Shown here piece after piece: positions 1 through 15,000 of a stretch of 64,000 nt of DNA. Where the stretch lies: contig NC_049985.1 in NCBI RefSeq assembly GCF_000003815.2, positions 2,446,041-2,510,040 of the forward strand, in the 5' to 3' direction. Position 1 is the stretch's first letter. Every line of letters begins with the position of its first letter. Under the pieces are notes generated by a model. That model did no database searches. It saw only the letters and a program-made list of their open reading frames with translations, and was not told the DNA's origin. Source of the stretch: Branchiostoma floridae. Its lineage: Eukaryota > Chordata > Leptocardii > Amphioxiformes > Branchiostomatidae. Position numbers and translations under genes: made by a program.

Positions 1-87
1 ATAGCTGCTGCAGAGCTGGCTGCAGTGGCCCTGCAGCTGGAGGAGAAACAAGAGGCTGCAGTACTGCAGGAAACAAAGGAAGTTCAG
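1..87 (+). CDS. HERC2: HERC2 exon w1 (5' truncated by window)
   Basis: Open in frame 1 from the first base and ends ...QETKEVQ at a CAG|gtaagt donor, phase 0. It is an Ala/Glu-rich helical segment (motif [14 protein letters not shown]) typical of the linker N-terminal to the MIB/HERC2 domain. The acceptor is outside the window. Confidence 0.8.
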
Positions 88-3000
88 GTAAGTGGATTAA
101 AAGTTCAACACACTATTCAATGATTTTGAAGTTGACTCTAAGTAGATATTACCTTTAGCAACAATATTCAAGTGCAGACAGTCAGGAGTTTGATCTCGAC
201 TGAGTCATACAAAAAGACTTAAGATCTACATCTACACCTACATCTACGTAATACTGGGCAATGCCCCTCGCGGGACTTTGTGCCCAGGGGAGTGAGGATG
301 CCCTAGCAAACCGGTGGTGGTGAGACAAAAATAGTGAAAAAAAAAAGAAACGTATTCATTCAACAGACAAAAATAACAGTGCTGTGCTGTACAAGTTGCT
401 AGGGCATAGTTCGGTCTTACAGCTGGGTAGAGCTAGGGTAGCCATAATACTTGGCTACCCCGGCTTTGAAGTGTTCTATGGAGGTGGTATGTATCAGATG
501 TTCAGGCAGGCTATTCCACTCTATGACTGTCATTATACGGTATACAAGATATGGTACATACCGCTTTCTTTGCTTAACACTCAACATTTGGGAAAGAGTA
601 TGGCAGTTGAACATATACACTATCAGTGATGTGATTGCCCAAGGCTACAGAAACAGAGATGAGCACCACCAGATGCACTGTGTGGTGCAGGAAGGAATTT
701 TTAACTACCATGTTCACTTTCACCCCCAGGAGGATGTTGGTAAGGATGATGAGGTGGAGGCAGAAGAGACAGGGCAGGGAGATGGGAAGGCAGACGGAGA
801 GGCTCGAGAGGAGAAGGAGCAGGAGGACGACCCTGAAGACGTGGTCAGAGAAGTCGCCAAGTTCAAGGCTAAGGTGAGTGTGCATGTTGGACTACTGCTC
901 TGTTGGTAACGTTTAGCCAAACATTTGGCATTTTTGCTGCAAATGTGGGATTTATCATTTTTTCTTCTCTCAGGGAAGTTAATTTTAGGGGCATTTGTCT
1001 ATTCACGTTCACCTTGTCCCATTCTTATTGTGAGGGTTGGGGACTAGGTTAACTTTGAGCACTAGCTTCCTCCATTCTGTCCTGCTTCTGTCATGCCTGC
1101 CCAGTTCTTGGTGAAATCATCTTAAACTTTAGCATTGAAGTAGCCCTGTGGCTACCAATTCTGCATTGGTTACAGGTTTAGGAGAAGTCCAAATGAAAAT
1201 TGTTGCATTTTTACCTCTATTTTAATTGAACAACATGGCTTGTATTGATGGAAAGACTGAGAAAACTTTGATGTGTATACAAAATTGATGTGTCACAATT
1301 CTCATCTTATTGAAACAGGAATCCTGGGACATGATTCTGACAGCCATCACGAGCGCCCGTAACTTCAAGTGGCTGAGACAGAGACTGACCGGAACCCGCT
1401 CGCACGCCGCGCTCATGAACAAGATCACCGAGTTCGTGCTGAAGGACGGACCCATCGACGTGGAGAAACTGAGGAAAGCACTGCACAGACAGGTGAGGGA
1501 GACTTGGTACTTTGTACATATAGTTTACAGTGATATATTTTCCACGCTTTAGCTATTTGAAAATCTTCCACTGGATGGAATAATAAGGACATATTCTATG
1601 TACACTGTACATTGCATCTTCACTAACTAAGGTGAAAATAAGTACCTAGCTTTAGTTTAGACATTAAATGGAGGTTCCTTGTTTACGGAGTGGTAAACTT
1701 CAATCATACTCATCAAAAAGAGTATGTGAGTGTTTTACAACTTTATGGTCCTTCTTGGCTGTAACTGGGGCAATGCTGTCATATTGAGGTTACCGTTACC
1801 AGAGTGCTAAAAAGAGGCAATATTATTACAGACCCTTGCAATTTAGCCCCACCAATTTTAAGCTCCTCACAGTTCAGCTCCTGGCTTGAAAGAGAGATTA
1901 GGCAGCCCACCAAACAGCAACAAGGACAACAGCACTCTGGCTGTTTCTGTTGTACAGAAATCTGATATAAATTCATCACTATTGGAGCTTACCCTTAATA
2001 CCCTATCCCCAGGTGGAGAGAGCGAGGTTGAGACTAAAAGGTGCGGATGCGATGCTGGAGCTGTTGTCGAAGGACTACCTGATCCCGTCAGTGCGGTACC
2101 AGGTGCTGTGTGGCTGGCAGGGCCTGCAGTTCTCCACCAAGAGAATCAGGTATATAAATGGACTGTGAACATTTACCTTTTGAATATCCAGAAACAGTCA
2201 GATGTGGAATGCTAGAATTATTAATGAGTATACATGTGGATAAGGCCATGGGTCTGTAACGTACAACATGCTATAGAGTTAGTGTAAGATATACCATGTT
2301 TAAACTACACAGAGGGTCACACAGAAAATGCGAAACAAACAAAACACATTGCAAGATGGGGTGAACAGGCACTTACATGTAGATATTGGGGATGAAAAAT
2401 TAGATGGGGTTGTCTTAATGACTTGCATATAGATATCTGCTTTACACAATTACGGTGATCTTTTGGACAAGTGACCCCCTTAAGGAGCATCTGGCCATTA
2501 GGACCGCTTTTTGGTAGTCATTTAGATAATTATCTTATTGACACAAGCACATGTATTGAGAGTCTTGTCTATAGTGACCACCTGTCCACATATACCACAT
2601 AGTATAGGTCCCCTGAGTGTCTTCTTGAGCAGTTTTTACTGTACTTGAGAATGCAAATTATTGTCCAATATCCAAATATTTATCCAATGACTTTTGTAGC
2701 AGTTTTCTTTTTTTTTAATAAAACCTTTGTCTCCTCAGCGATCCCCTTCCCCACTGCCTGGACAACGCGTCCCTCATCCCTCCCAATGATCGCGTCTCCT
2801 TGGAGATCGCCTTCGGGAGGCTGAACGAGTGGTCCATCTCCACGCTGCGGGACGCTGTGCTCCACGCCGACCACAACTACAAGATGTCCGCACAGGGAGC
2901 GGGGCCAGGGGCCGAGACATTCAGTCTGGGCATTCTTCCACAGGTACATAATGTAGGTGTGGGTTACAGGTGCGTGTACATGTGTAGGTGTAGGTTACAG

Positions 3001-6000
3001 GTAGCAGTGGCATCAAATTTTTGGTAGCGGACATGAGGTCACTGGTTTGATGCCTGACATTCCTGGCTAGACATTGTGTCATTAGGAAAAACTTAAGATT
3101 TCGTCACTCCACCCAGGTGTAACATGGATACTTGACTGTTTTTTGAGCGAAAAGGCGGTGGAAGGAAAGGGTTGGGTTGGGACAGAAGCAAGAAAATTAG
3201 GGATGACAAAAATGATGGCTATCCCAATATTGAACCCCTTACCTTGTGGTTAAGCAAAGCATTTCATGTCTGCTTCTTCCCTTTGGTACATGTACATTGA
3301 CATCTGCCACAAAACTCCAATGCACCATGCTTAACTTATTTTGTAAAAAGTAGCCTTATGTGTCACATGTACATGTTTCAGCTCTTGTTGCATTACCAAT
3401 CAACTGCAGTAGTCTCTGTGATGCCACCAAAAGTGAGACATATCCAGGCTGCAACTGTAAGTCTTAGAGAACTAATATACATTGTATAAAGGCATTCCAG
3501 CTAACTAATAGTATGTATTTCCCACCCAGGCCCGGTTCCTACTGGCAACCCTGGGTATGCTGACGATGCCACACCAGGCCACGGGGGTGAGCCAGCTGCT
3601 GAACAGGGGAGCTCTGGCACTCACACAGACCATCATGAGACTAGCAGGTATTATGTCTCATTTTGTTAACTTTTACTTTAATTGGCTAAAGCAAGAAGTG
3701 TTATACAAAGCCTGATACAAGACAACTACATGTAGTTGCTGAATCCATCCGTCGTTGCTTTTGAATGTCTTTCTTCTTTTCCAACTGCAAGAGAAACAGA
3801 CAGTAAATTCTGTATTTACGTTCCAGTCCCCTCGCTTTTTTATTTCAACACACGAAAGTCGATGCTTGGTTTTTGGCTTATCTGTCTTAGCAATTCCTAA
3901 TATACACAATGGAGTATTGCCATGCATTCTACAGTGCTACTGCTTTAGTCTATGTGACTTGGAGGTTGTAAAGCCTTGTTAAGGCTGTGAAGTCGGCCAT
4001 CTATGATTGCCATGTTTTACAAGTACAGTACTCTCTCCTTAGGTCCCGACTCCCTGCAGGCTAGCGAGGATCCCAGCTGTAACAACGTTGCTGCAGTGTT
4101 TGAGGAGAGCCGCAGCAAGCCACAGCCCCCTCCTGTGCCCATCAGCGGGCCCGAGCTGGCCGCACTCATGAAGCCGGGGGTCAGGGTGGTCAGGGGCGTG
4201 GACTGGAAATGGGGAGACCAGGTAGATAATTGCTAGCCATCAAAAGCCTTGGGCGTATTTTTCCCTATTGTATAGAAAACATTTTTACAATTTTTTCATG
4301 AGCTGGCTGTGCTCGTGAAGCCTGGAGTCAAGGTGGTCAGAGTCAGGGTGGTCAGGGGCGTAGACTAGAAGTGTGGTGACCAGGTAAAAATGTAATATAA
4401 ATATAAGCCTTGGGTGTATTTTTCCCTATTGTATAGAAAACATTTTTACAATTTTTTCATGAGTAGTGGGGAGACCAAGTGGGTTAGGTCATGTATGCAA
4501 CATGGATATCACTGGAAAATTAAGAATGGTTTTTAGCTTGAAAGTTCACTTTTGTTGGTACAGTCAAACCTGTCTATAGTGGCCACTCAAGGGACTGGTC
4601 AAAATTGGCCACTGTAGAGAGGTGGCCACTATAGAGAATATGCTAATCAATTGACCACAAGCAATAAGTTACACATGGTTTTAGTACCGACTGATCTTTA
4701 TTCACATAATAAAGTACTGTAACGTTACATGTACTGCAATGATTTTTACCCTATATGTATTGAGAAAATAAAAGCTATAAAAAGTTTTAAATGTTCTACA
4801 GTTGATATTGTCTGAAGAGACCGGCATAGGGTGACGATTCGGCCGCTGTATATGGCCGACTGACGCGTGCCGAAACATAGATCAGCGGTCCGCGTGGCCG
4901 TAATCGGCAGTGTTTTCGTACCTGCGGGACCGGAAATCGTGTGGCCCTGGCCGCGTTGGACAGGTGGCCGCTAAGCCTATTTCTTAATCATTACGAATCC
5001 AAGGGACCGACAAAAAGTGGCCACTATGGGCAGGTGGCCGTTATGCAAAGGTGGCCGCTAATACAGGTTTGACTGTATATGTCATTCTGATTCAAGGTTC
5101 AACTGTAATTTCCAGCTCAAAAATTGGAGTTCCCAAATTTTCGTCCGAGCAACTCAATCGTTGTCAAGCAATGAGCAATCCACTGCTTCTAAAGACCATA
5201 TGATTAAGCAAGTACAGGATTTAGTCCATGGTACCATGATACTAAGTGATCAAGAGGGGAAGTCTGAAAACCTTACGCCTGTACCTCACTTGGGAACAAA
5301 AAAAACTACAAGTCTTCCACACTAAAGTTGTTAACTGATATTGATTTTTGTTGGTTCCAGGATGGCCCACCCCCTGGTGAAGGGCGAGTGATCGGAGACC
5401 TTGGTGAGGATGGGTGGATCCGTGTGCAGTGGGACACCGGCAGCACCAACTCCTACCGCATGGGCAAGGAGGGCAAGTACGACCTGAAGCTGGCGGAACC
5501 TCCTCCACTCCTGGAGAAGGAGGAGGAGGAGGAGACAGACATTGTTCCAGGTAAGAGGTCTTGAAGAATCTTAATGTTTCCAGCAGAGATACGTTCTATT
5601 GCCTGTTTTGTGAGAAAAGTAAACATGTCTATTGCACACATCCAGGTGTGAATCTCCAAGACAATACCTGTTACACGAAATCACTATTCTCTGGAAAGTA
5701 CACTGTGTAATGTGTGGTTATGAGTACAGTTTCATCTAATTTTCCTATATCAAGAATATTGCCTTATCGCAATCACCTGTACTTGACGCTAAGAATCTCA
5801 GTTGTAAATCTATTTCAAGACCAACTTCTGAAAATAAACATTGCACTTGGATGCGATCAACATCTTCAAAGACTGCTCAGTAGTATTCACTAGTAGGTAT
5901 CATTGCAGGTAGTTTGTCTATTACTTATTCTATGTTAGTTATCCTAGACGATCTTCGTCAGCAAAGAAAAGCCGAGACATAGACATTCTATGTTAGTGGA

Positions 6001-9000
6001 GCAAAGTTAAGTGATATTATGTTGTTGGTTTTCAAGTGATGATATTTTCAGTTATGATATTTTGGACTTGTATGTGACTACAGTAAGATGTTTTGAGCAA
6101 CGACTTCCACTCTCCTTCACTAGATTCCAAGAACGCCAAGGACGACAGCACTCACCCGACATCGCTGATCCGGCGCGCCTGCTCGTCTCTTCTGCGAACA
6201 CTGACCATCTGCATGGGCGTGCACGCAGAAATCGTGCAGCGGGAGGCCGTCAGGACCGTGTGCGAGCTGCTCAGGGTGCTGGTGGAGAGCGGGGCCATCG
6301 GGGAACAAAGTAAGTCTGCTTGTTCATTGTTTAGTTCACATACATAGCATAAACACGCTCCCGCACCCGTACCTCCATCCTGGGATGGAAATTTGCAGAG
6401 GCAGAGGGAGGCCGTCAAGATGGTGTGCGAACTGCTCAGGGTGCTGGTGGAGATCTAGAGTGGAGCTATCGGAGAACAAAGTAAGCTCGTTAGTCCCATT
6501 CTCCTACGCAGAGACATCCAACGGCGCTAGTAAAACCGCCTCTTGTCTGTACTGTACTGTGCTATGTCAACTGTCACGATCAGTTCCTGTGGGCATTGCC
6601 ACAAACCAGCTGTCAGCCAATCAGAGAATGGACTTTTCAGTTTTCAAAAGGGATCTCGCATATATAAGGGTAAGCTCATTAATATTTATTAGCAGGGCGG
6701 TCAGGAACTGATCGTGACGGTTGAGATAGCAGAGTACAGACAAGAGGCAGTTTGCTAGCGCCTTTGGATGTCTCTGCGTAGGAGAATGGTTAGTCCTCAC
6801 TCTTAGTAAGGCCATGTTGATTTGATTATATGGATGACATCCTCTGGGAACTCCAAAACTGATTAAAGATGTTATACATTTGTATTCTGTTGCAGGTGCC
6901 CAGTCCAACAGTGGCACGATCGCCTGCCTGCAGCACAGGGACTGGGCCACGCTGGGTTTCATTCGCAGCATCGCTACGTCACCCACCGTCTGCCACGCCC
7001 TCAGCACGCCGCAGTGGATCGACCTACTGCTCAGGATTGTAGGGGAGCAGCCTCTCAATACAGCACTTACTAGACAGGTCAGACCGTTTACTGTATGAGA
7101 CTGTTACCTTAGGTATTACTTGGATGCCTGATATAGATTTTTTAATGTTTGAGTAATATCTCTGTTAATTGTTATCAGTGTTCTCGCCAGGCGGGGTCCA
7201 GGGGCAGCGCCCCGTTGGGGGGACCCAGGGGGGCGAAGCCCCCCGGAAGCTCTTGCATTTTAGGCTATTGAGAAGGCTTATTCTATCATTTTTTAGGGCC
7301 ATATCTACGATAATCGCAGCAGTCACTTAACTTCTCTTCAGCAGTTTGACGTAACAATATTTCGGGTCAAAGCTTCACAGACAACTAAAAACTCATAAAC
7401 AACAAACTTTACTCAGCTCAACAGTACTTAAAAATATTGTCCTGGTTGCCATCCGAAGTTGAAGCGCTTGTTTATAGCGCTAGTATCGCTGTTAGCCGCC
7501 GTGTCGTACGACTGTTGTTGACGGTCTCCCTGCGTCGCCGCCTCGCCGTTAGAGTTTAGACGATATTCCCACGGACATGTTTCAAGAAAATACCCGGTAA
7601 AAACCGCTATTCCGCGTCAGATTCCATTCTTTAAAACATGTGGGACTCAGTGTTACAGTCTAATAAATATTTCGTAGAAGCACCGCTGTGGGAAAGAAGG
7701 TCCAAGGAATGTAATATTACGTAGCATGAAGTTCGCGCGCTGTAAACTTGTACACGGCACATGACTGAAACTGTAAACAACAGCCGCGTTTGATTGATAG
7801 CTGGCGGCCCTCTGATCAAATCGGAAAGATGCCGACACTGCCCTGGCGGTTTGTGGGCGGGGCCACACGGGGCTTGTCGGCGAAACTAACGCCCGGGTTT
7901 TACATACAAACTTACGATGGTTTGTATCTTACGAATGCCGATACAGAGCTTCAAATTTAGAACAGGAATTTTGGGAAAGCGACCCACTCTTGCTCCAGAA
8001 TTATGTCGGAAAGAATTGATTCTATTTCCCGCGCTGAAATAAAAATTACGCAACTATCAGTAACAGCCTATGTTGGTCAACCGAGCTCCCCAAATAAGGA
8101 CATTCCCCAGGAACTGGCTGTTCCGCCCACCCCACTGATCACTCGCAGCACACGCGCTACTCATTTTATTTTTTATTTTTTTGGCACGAACGCAGGGCGG
8201 TACACGCAAAATTTAGAACAGGAAATTTTGGAACGCGACCCGTTCTTGCTCTAGAAATGTGTCAGAAATAATTGCTTCTATTTTCCGTACTGAAAAAGAA
8301 AGACGCAACTGCCGCGAGTAACAGCCTCTGTTTATCAACGCCGCACATCGGCTGTTCCGGGGAGAGATCCCACCCCGCTAATCACGTGCGGGCAAGGCCC
8401 TCTCGAGTCTGTGTTTACATTTCCGCGCGCGGGAACGCAAGGGGTGGGAGGGGCTGCCGGCTGTGAGACAGCGGTACGGCGGGCCGGTGCTGTAAAACAC
8501 CTCCCTTCGAGTTGATAACTTCCTGAAACAGCGAAGGCGCGTGCTTGGCGCGTGCCTATGTATTTTTACTACGATATTTTTCTTTTATTCCCCATTTTTT
8601 TGCCGCTACGCTGGATGAAAAAGCAGCGTAGCGGGCGTTTTACAGCGTCATTTTTCCAGCCCACAGCGTATCGGCCCGCTATGCTGAAAAGGCCTTGCGA
8701 GAACACTGGTTATTTCCCAATCATACATGTTATGTGCCTGAGATTGCTTCACTCTGTCTCTTTATCAACCCAGCAGTTCTCTTCTAGGTAGATGTTTTAA
8801 TGCTTGAGTAATCTATATCTCTGTTTATTATTATTTTCCCACCCTATAGGTCCTGTGCTTGAGGCTGCTTCACTCTGTCCTGCCGTCCTGAGAGCTTTGG
8901 AGTTGTCTTGTCATATTATGACTGATAGATTTTTTAGTGTTTGGGTAATATCTCTGTCTACTGTTATTTCCCACCCTACAGGTTCTGTGCCTGAGACTGC

Positions 9001-12000
9001 TCCACTCTGTCCTGCCATCCTGGGAGCTCCAGGAGTTCTCTTGTCATGTGATGGCTGATACATTTTTTCATATCTTAATAATCTATATCTCTTAATTGTT
9101 ATTTCTCATACTACAGGTCCTGTGCCTGAGACTGCTCCACTCTGTCCTGCCGTCCTGGGAGCTGAGTCAGCAGGGCCAGCAGATGAACAACATCATCAAC
9201 CAGCTCTTCAGCCTGCTGGGCAGCGTGCTGATGCAGTGTAATGCTGACCCCGTCCTGCAAGCTATAGGTATTACATTTTAGAAGTCCTTCCTACTCCAAA
9301 TGTTGCTTCGCGCAGTGCCAATCTGTTCGTCAATCAAGGTTAGACATTCAGGTAATAAGATACTGAAGAGGTCTGGTAGAAACTGGTTCTTCCAGCTCTT
9401 GTCTTCAGCTCTCTTGCATTCATAGTTAGGGTATAAAAAAGCAATTTCTTCCAGATCTCTTCAGTTACTTAAGGATGTAAGGTTTTCTTTTTTGCTCCAA
9501 GGGAATGAAGTATTGACCCTGTTCCTTAAGCCATAGGTACAAATGCAGGTTGCCACAAATTGCAGGTTGTGTTTTTGATCCTTAAGTTTGTCCATTCCTT
9601 CCATTTATAGTATGCATACAGGACAGTCCTTGAAATACGCACCAAATTTTGCAAAAAGTTCTGCAAAATTCCGCAGGCCATTATTTAAATTTTGTAAAAC
9701 CTCTGCAGAAACATGCCACTTTCATATGCAGACTGCCCCGCAAGGTGGGCAAAGAAAATATCACACCCAGTTTGTTTAGTTTTGGTGGCCCTGACATGCT
9801 CTCATAGCAGCACTGTGGCCGAAGAGCTGGTGTCGCTCCTCCGATCGCTCAATTAACGTCTTAACCCATTCCTTATCCCCAGACACTTGTAAGAAGAAGA
9901 AGAGTCCCCGGCCCAAGGTGGCCCTGACGTGCTCTCACAGCAGCACTGTAGCCGAGGAGCTGGTCTCGCTACTCCGAACGCTCCACGGCATTGACTCCTG
10001 GAACAGGCTCATAAATGACTACATCAGCAGTAACCTCAGCGTCATCGCAGACATCGTCAGCAACAAACCAAAACCACTACAGGTGAGGGATTCGGGGCTT
10101 GAAATACTTGTGCCCCTTTTTGCATCCAAAGTTGGAGCTGTGCACCCAAATTTTTTTTCTGTGGGTGCACCAGTGCACCCAATTATTTTTGTAGGTTTAC
10201 ATATGTAAAAATATCCATATGTTCTTAACATCTACATGTAAGTGTTAGAAGATAAATAAAATGTCTGTAATAGTTCTTGCTTAAGAATTTGTTTTAAACT
10301 TTGCAAGTAAAATTTGAAAGTTGATCCTAAAATGACAGCAAGAAACATATACCATAGCATTCTAGACACGACAGAAATTGTATTACATGTATTATTGTAA
10401 TTTCCAATGATTTTCCATTGACAACTTTTCTGCCTGTTTTTTTATTATTTTTTTTCAGTTAGAAAAAAATTAGAAAATGTTTTGACTTTTTTCTTCCATT
10501 GAACAGATGTCTGAGATGGAGGGTCAGGTGACCATCAGCCAAACAGGAGCCGTCCTGGCCGTCCTCGCCGTGATTGGCTCGGTGGACTCCAGAGTGAGGC
10601 TGGGCGGGCTGGTGCGGCACGACGAGTGGGGCGTGGGGACGGTGTCGGGTATCCGTCAGAACGGGAAAATCGTGGTGCAGTTCCACGACCTCAAGGCCGC
10701 GAAACTCTGCAAGCTGGCAAACCTCTGCAAGGTAAGTCAGTTATTTCCATCAGATACTCCATTCAACACTTACATAAATTTGGATACACTTGTTTTCAGA
10801 AGCTGGGAGAGACATAAAAATGATTACGGTTTAATTAGCTGTTTCTCTATTTGTTCACTGTCAACACTACAAGACGATATTTTAACTTGAGTATCTCATA
10901 TATGGAATTGTGAGCCATAGGGGCAAGATTGCCCAAATAAAGATACAGTACTTATATTATTCCATACTCTTATTACATCGTTTCACACTCTGATTATATC
11001 ATAGATAATGATTATTCTAAAAACATTGCAAGAGCCATGATTTGCATGCTACAGGAAGAGGTTATGATTCTTAAATTTAATCCCTTTTTTTTAGTGTAAG
11101 TCACATATTGAGCATTTCAAAGAATGCGCCATACAAAATGTATATATTATTTATCTATCGAAGAGATACACCTCTATGTACATGCATTGTTGCCCAAATC
11201 TACCATTTCTTAACTTAATGGCATAGGCAGTAAGAGCTGCATATCAGTTGTTGAACAAATAAGGTCAAAATACCATGTAAAAAGACTATGTTTTGTAATT
11301 GCTCAGGTGAATGAAGTGTGCTTCAGTGTGGACAAGCTGCCCATGACCGACGCCATCCTCAACACCTGGGGCTCCCTGGTTAGCTTGGCCACCGCAGGCT
11401 TCAAGCCAGACAGGGAGGGGGGCTGCCAGTCCAGAACTGGGACAGCGGACAAGACCAGAGAAGGTGAGTTGTCATGGAAGCTCTTCTGTGTTGGTAGTAA
11501 TCATAGTACACCTGGGGCTCCCTGGTTAGCTTGGCTACCGCAGGCTTCAAGCCAGACAGGGAGGGGGGCCTCCAATCTAGGACTGGGACAGCGGACAAGA
11601 CAAGAGAAGGTCAGTTGTCATTGAAACTCATCTTTGTTGGTAGTAATCATAGTACAACTGGGGTTCCCTGGTTAGCTTGGCCACCAGTGCACCGCAGGCT
11701 TCAAGCCAGATAGGGAGGGGGGGGCAGTCCAGAAACTGGCACAGCGAGATTAGAGAAGACGAGAGAAGGTCAGTTGCTTCAGTTGAAGCGTTTGCAGCCA
11801 CCCATGTTACATTTGCTTTCAGTGCCTTTCAAGAATTTCATGCTCCTTTTTGATAATAGTGTCGTCTCGTTGCAATAAACCCAATGTGAAGCAGCACAGT
11901 TTTCAGCACCAAGGAGATGCGAGAAACTGTGTAACAAATTCACATCAATCACAGGGGTTTTTGTGAAAGAAAATTGCAAGAGGGAGCACTGCAATTAAGC

Positions 12001-15000
12001 AATGGGGGAGATAGGGTTCTCCTTACCAGGGTGCGGAGTTTTTGATAATTCTAAGTTAAAATGGAGCATTCTATGGCTTCCTAAGAGCCAAAATTACTAT
12101 CAGACCTTTCACATTTGAAGACTTATTTCATTTTCAATCCTTTTGTTGCAGATGTGATAAACAGAACATTACTAAGGAAACAGCAGGTCTGCCTGTATTT
12201 TATCTCTATCATAAACTAGGCATAACACATCAGCTTTGCTTTTGACCCTTTTGTTGCACATGTCATCAACAGAACATTACTGAGGAAACAGCAGGTCTGG
12301 TTGAGGCTCCTGAAGGCATATGGCTTGAAGAACCTGCTTGTATAACTACCTTTGGTGTAATACACTAGCTAATTCTATTTTTGACCCATTTGTTGCAGAT
12401 GTCATCAACAGAACATTACTAAGGAAACAGCAGGTCCGGTTGGGGCTCCTGAAGGCGTCCGGCGTGTTATTCCACCAGCAGAAGAACCTGCGTCGGATCC
12501 TGGCCCTGGTCTCGACGCTCGACACCGCTCCGGCCGACCCCGGGTCAGAGGAGGAGGGCCTTCCCAAGGAGACTGTGACCTTAATGCAGCAGCTGATGTC
12601 TGCTGCCACCCAGCCCTCCCCTGTCAAAGCCATATTTGCAAGACAGGAGCTAGAGGTAAACTGTGTTAATTTTTCAAATGAAAGACTCAAAACCGTTTTT
12701 TTTTCTTCTTGGACCGGTCCAAAAAAATGTACCTGAAAACAATCAGCGGACCGAGTAGAAAATGACCAGTATATATTGGCAGCGGCTCAGAGGTTTTGGT
12801 TCTTGACGGGTCCTGAAAATAACAAAAGCAAAGTACAGTTGTACAGTTTATACATTGTAGTCATTTCTTCAAAGTTTCTACAGTCAAATTTACATAGTTT
12901 ACATGAAGACAGGATCTAAAATGCCAGTGGGAGTCGGCTACTCTGCCAAACAGATTCCTTTGTAGAAAATTGGACCACTGTTTTGAGTATTGCCCATTCA
13001 CAAGTTTTCACAAGCAATTAGGTCCAGGTCCGGACCAGGACCAATACTTGAGTGAAGTCTATTGAGGCACAGCAATCAGTACAGTATATCTAAACACATT
13101 TCACAGTATTGAATCCAGTACCCAGTCCCGGGACTCATCCCTACTTTCCATATAGGCTTGTTTTGTGAAACAAACAAATCTGAACTGTTTTCTCTCACAG
13201 GCCGCTGCCTTAGCCGTGTGCCAGCACCTGGCGGCAGAAGTCAGCCGACCCTGCGCCCTCCCCCCTCCCATCTCCAACTCCAACGTCACCAACAACTCCA
13301 ACACCTCCCCCAACACCACTATCAGCAACATCCTCAGCACCTCCCCAAAGGAGCGCGCCAAGACTCCCCCCGTCATACCCTCCAAGCAGCACCAAAAGCA
13401 GAAGAAGACGAGAAAGTCCAGCCCCCCTCCCCCAGTGCCGGTCGTCCAGCAGCTGATCGAGATGGGTTTTCCGCGGAAGAACGTCGAGTTTGCGCTGAAG
13501 TCACTGAGTGAGTCGGACGCTCCCAGCTCCGCTGCCCTGTCTACAGTCGGGGAAGGATGCAGACAAAGCTGTTAAGTGTCCAATCACTGAGCAGAACCTC
13601 CTGGGGCTACAGTTGTTCATCAATCTGTTTTTGTTCCTTCATATTTGAAAACAAACAAAATGCAACTTCTCAACTACATTCATCTATTTGTTCTTGTTCA
13701 TTCATATTCGAAGACAAATGAGAGTGCATCATTTCATCTACGCTCATTTATTTGTTGACTTCCTGCCTGTTCTCATGGAGAACAAAGTCCTTGTTACACA
13801 ACAAAGTGTTTTACCTAAATCAATGTTTTGTTGACTGTAGTATAATACCAAAATGTTGCCTTAGGTAAAACTCTTGGTTGTACAGGGTATATTCAAAATA
13901 TAAAGAATGTTGTAATAGATGACAGCAGGCAGGAATTTGGCAGCCTCATTCTACAGCTTTTTACCAAAATGATTAAACCATCCACAGATGCCTGATCTTC
14001 TGTTTACAAAAAAAATGTCCTGAAATCAAAATAGAGCAGTTTCTAAATTTGTGGTTTGTTTTTTTCTTCGCAAAGACTGTAAAATTGAGTTGGTGCCATC
14101 ACTGGTTGATTTGAAAGGTTGGCAGAACAATGTCAGAGAAAACACGTACAGTACATTTCTTACACCTCTATCTGGAGTTCAGAAGTATAAACAGTACAGT
14201 GTATGCCCTCAGGAGGTTCAGAAGCAAGTAAGGTGCTACAGTTGAATGGTGTCTTGGGATCTATTGTGGCATCATCACACTTCAGAAAGTGGACCAGCAA
14301 TGCTTGCTGAACTTGCATGGCTCTTGTCTGCATGCTTCTTTATCTTTAGTTGCAGAATGGACTTCTTTTTTTTAATAATCTTTTTACTGACAGTTGTTGA
14401 GTTTTTATGCAAGTTGTAACATGTAACATTAGTTTGCATCCAGGTTTTTTTTATTTAACAACTAGAGAACAAAAATTGTTCAACTTGAAATTTTAGCGTA
14501 TGTAGTGCTTGCTAGAATATGGCATCCTCTTTTTTATCTGCCTTTTTTTATGTAGTTCTTAATAGTATTATAAGTTGCATAGACTCGCTTTTTTTAACCT
14601 TATTTTTCTAAGTACTAAGTAGTACAAACGTAGGGGCCAAAAGGCACCCTTTTGACGGGGGTGGTAAAGTCCTAGGCATGAACGTTAAAGTTTTTAACCA
14701 AAGTTACTGTTAGGAGTTGGGAGTTGTTTTGTTCACGTTGCACGAAGTAACAAAGACTTCTCTGCATGGATACAACACACGCATCCATGACTTGCATGGG
14801 GACATTACACACTTCGGAATCCATGACTTGCGAATACACCTGGCTAACACCTGTTCGTTCTCACCTGCAGCGACATCCTCAGGTGAGACACCAGCTGCAG
14901 AGGCCTTGGTCAGCTGGCTGCTGGAGCACCCTGACATACAGGTACCAAAAAACTCTCCTCTTCCTTACCTTGTGAGCTTGTTGAGCAAGTGACCGTCTCC

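Larger units (their letters stand above)
4222..5360 (+). other. Intron w7 with partial exon copy and MITE
   Basis: Contains a tandem duplication of intron plus exon 3' end (4240-4460) and a 515-bp MITE (4561-5075). The remainder, 5080-5360, shows nothing recognisable. Confidence 0.7.
7078..9116 (+). other. Intron w10, 2 kb, repeat-filled
   Basis: Holds a GC-rich insertion (about 7190-8560) and then two or three partial 5' copies of the next exon. Confidence 0.7.

Noticed and set aside
8003-8466. Open frames of 64 and 83 codons in the GC-rich block
   Set aside because: Short, low complexity, no homology, and they lie in duplicated repeat text.
13508-13575. Translation continuing past exon w16 to a stop at 13573
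   Set aside because: A good gtgagt donor and exact continuation of the conserved sequence at 14871 support splicing. The read-through residues ([15 protein letters not shown]) match nothing known.
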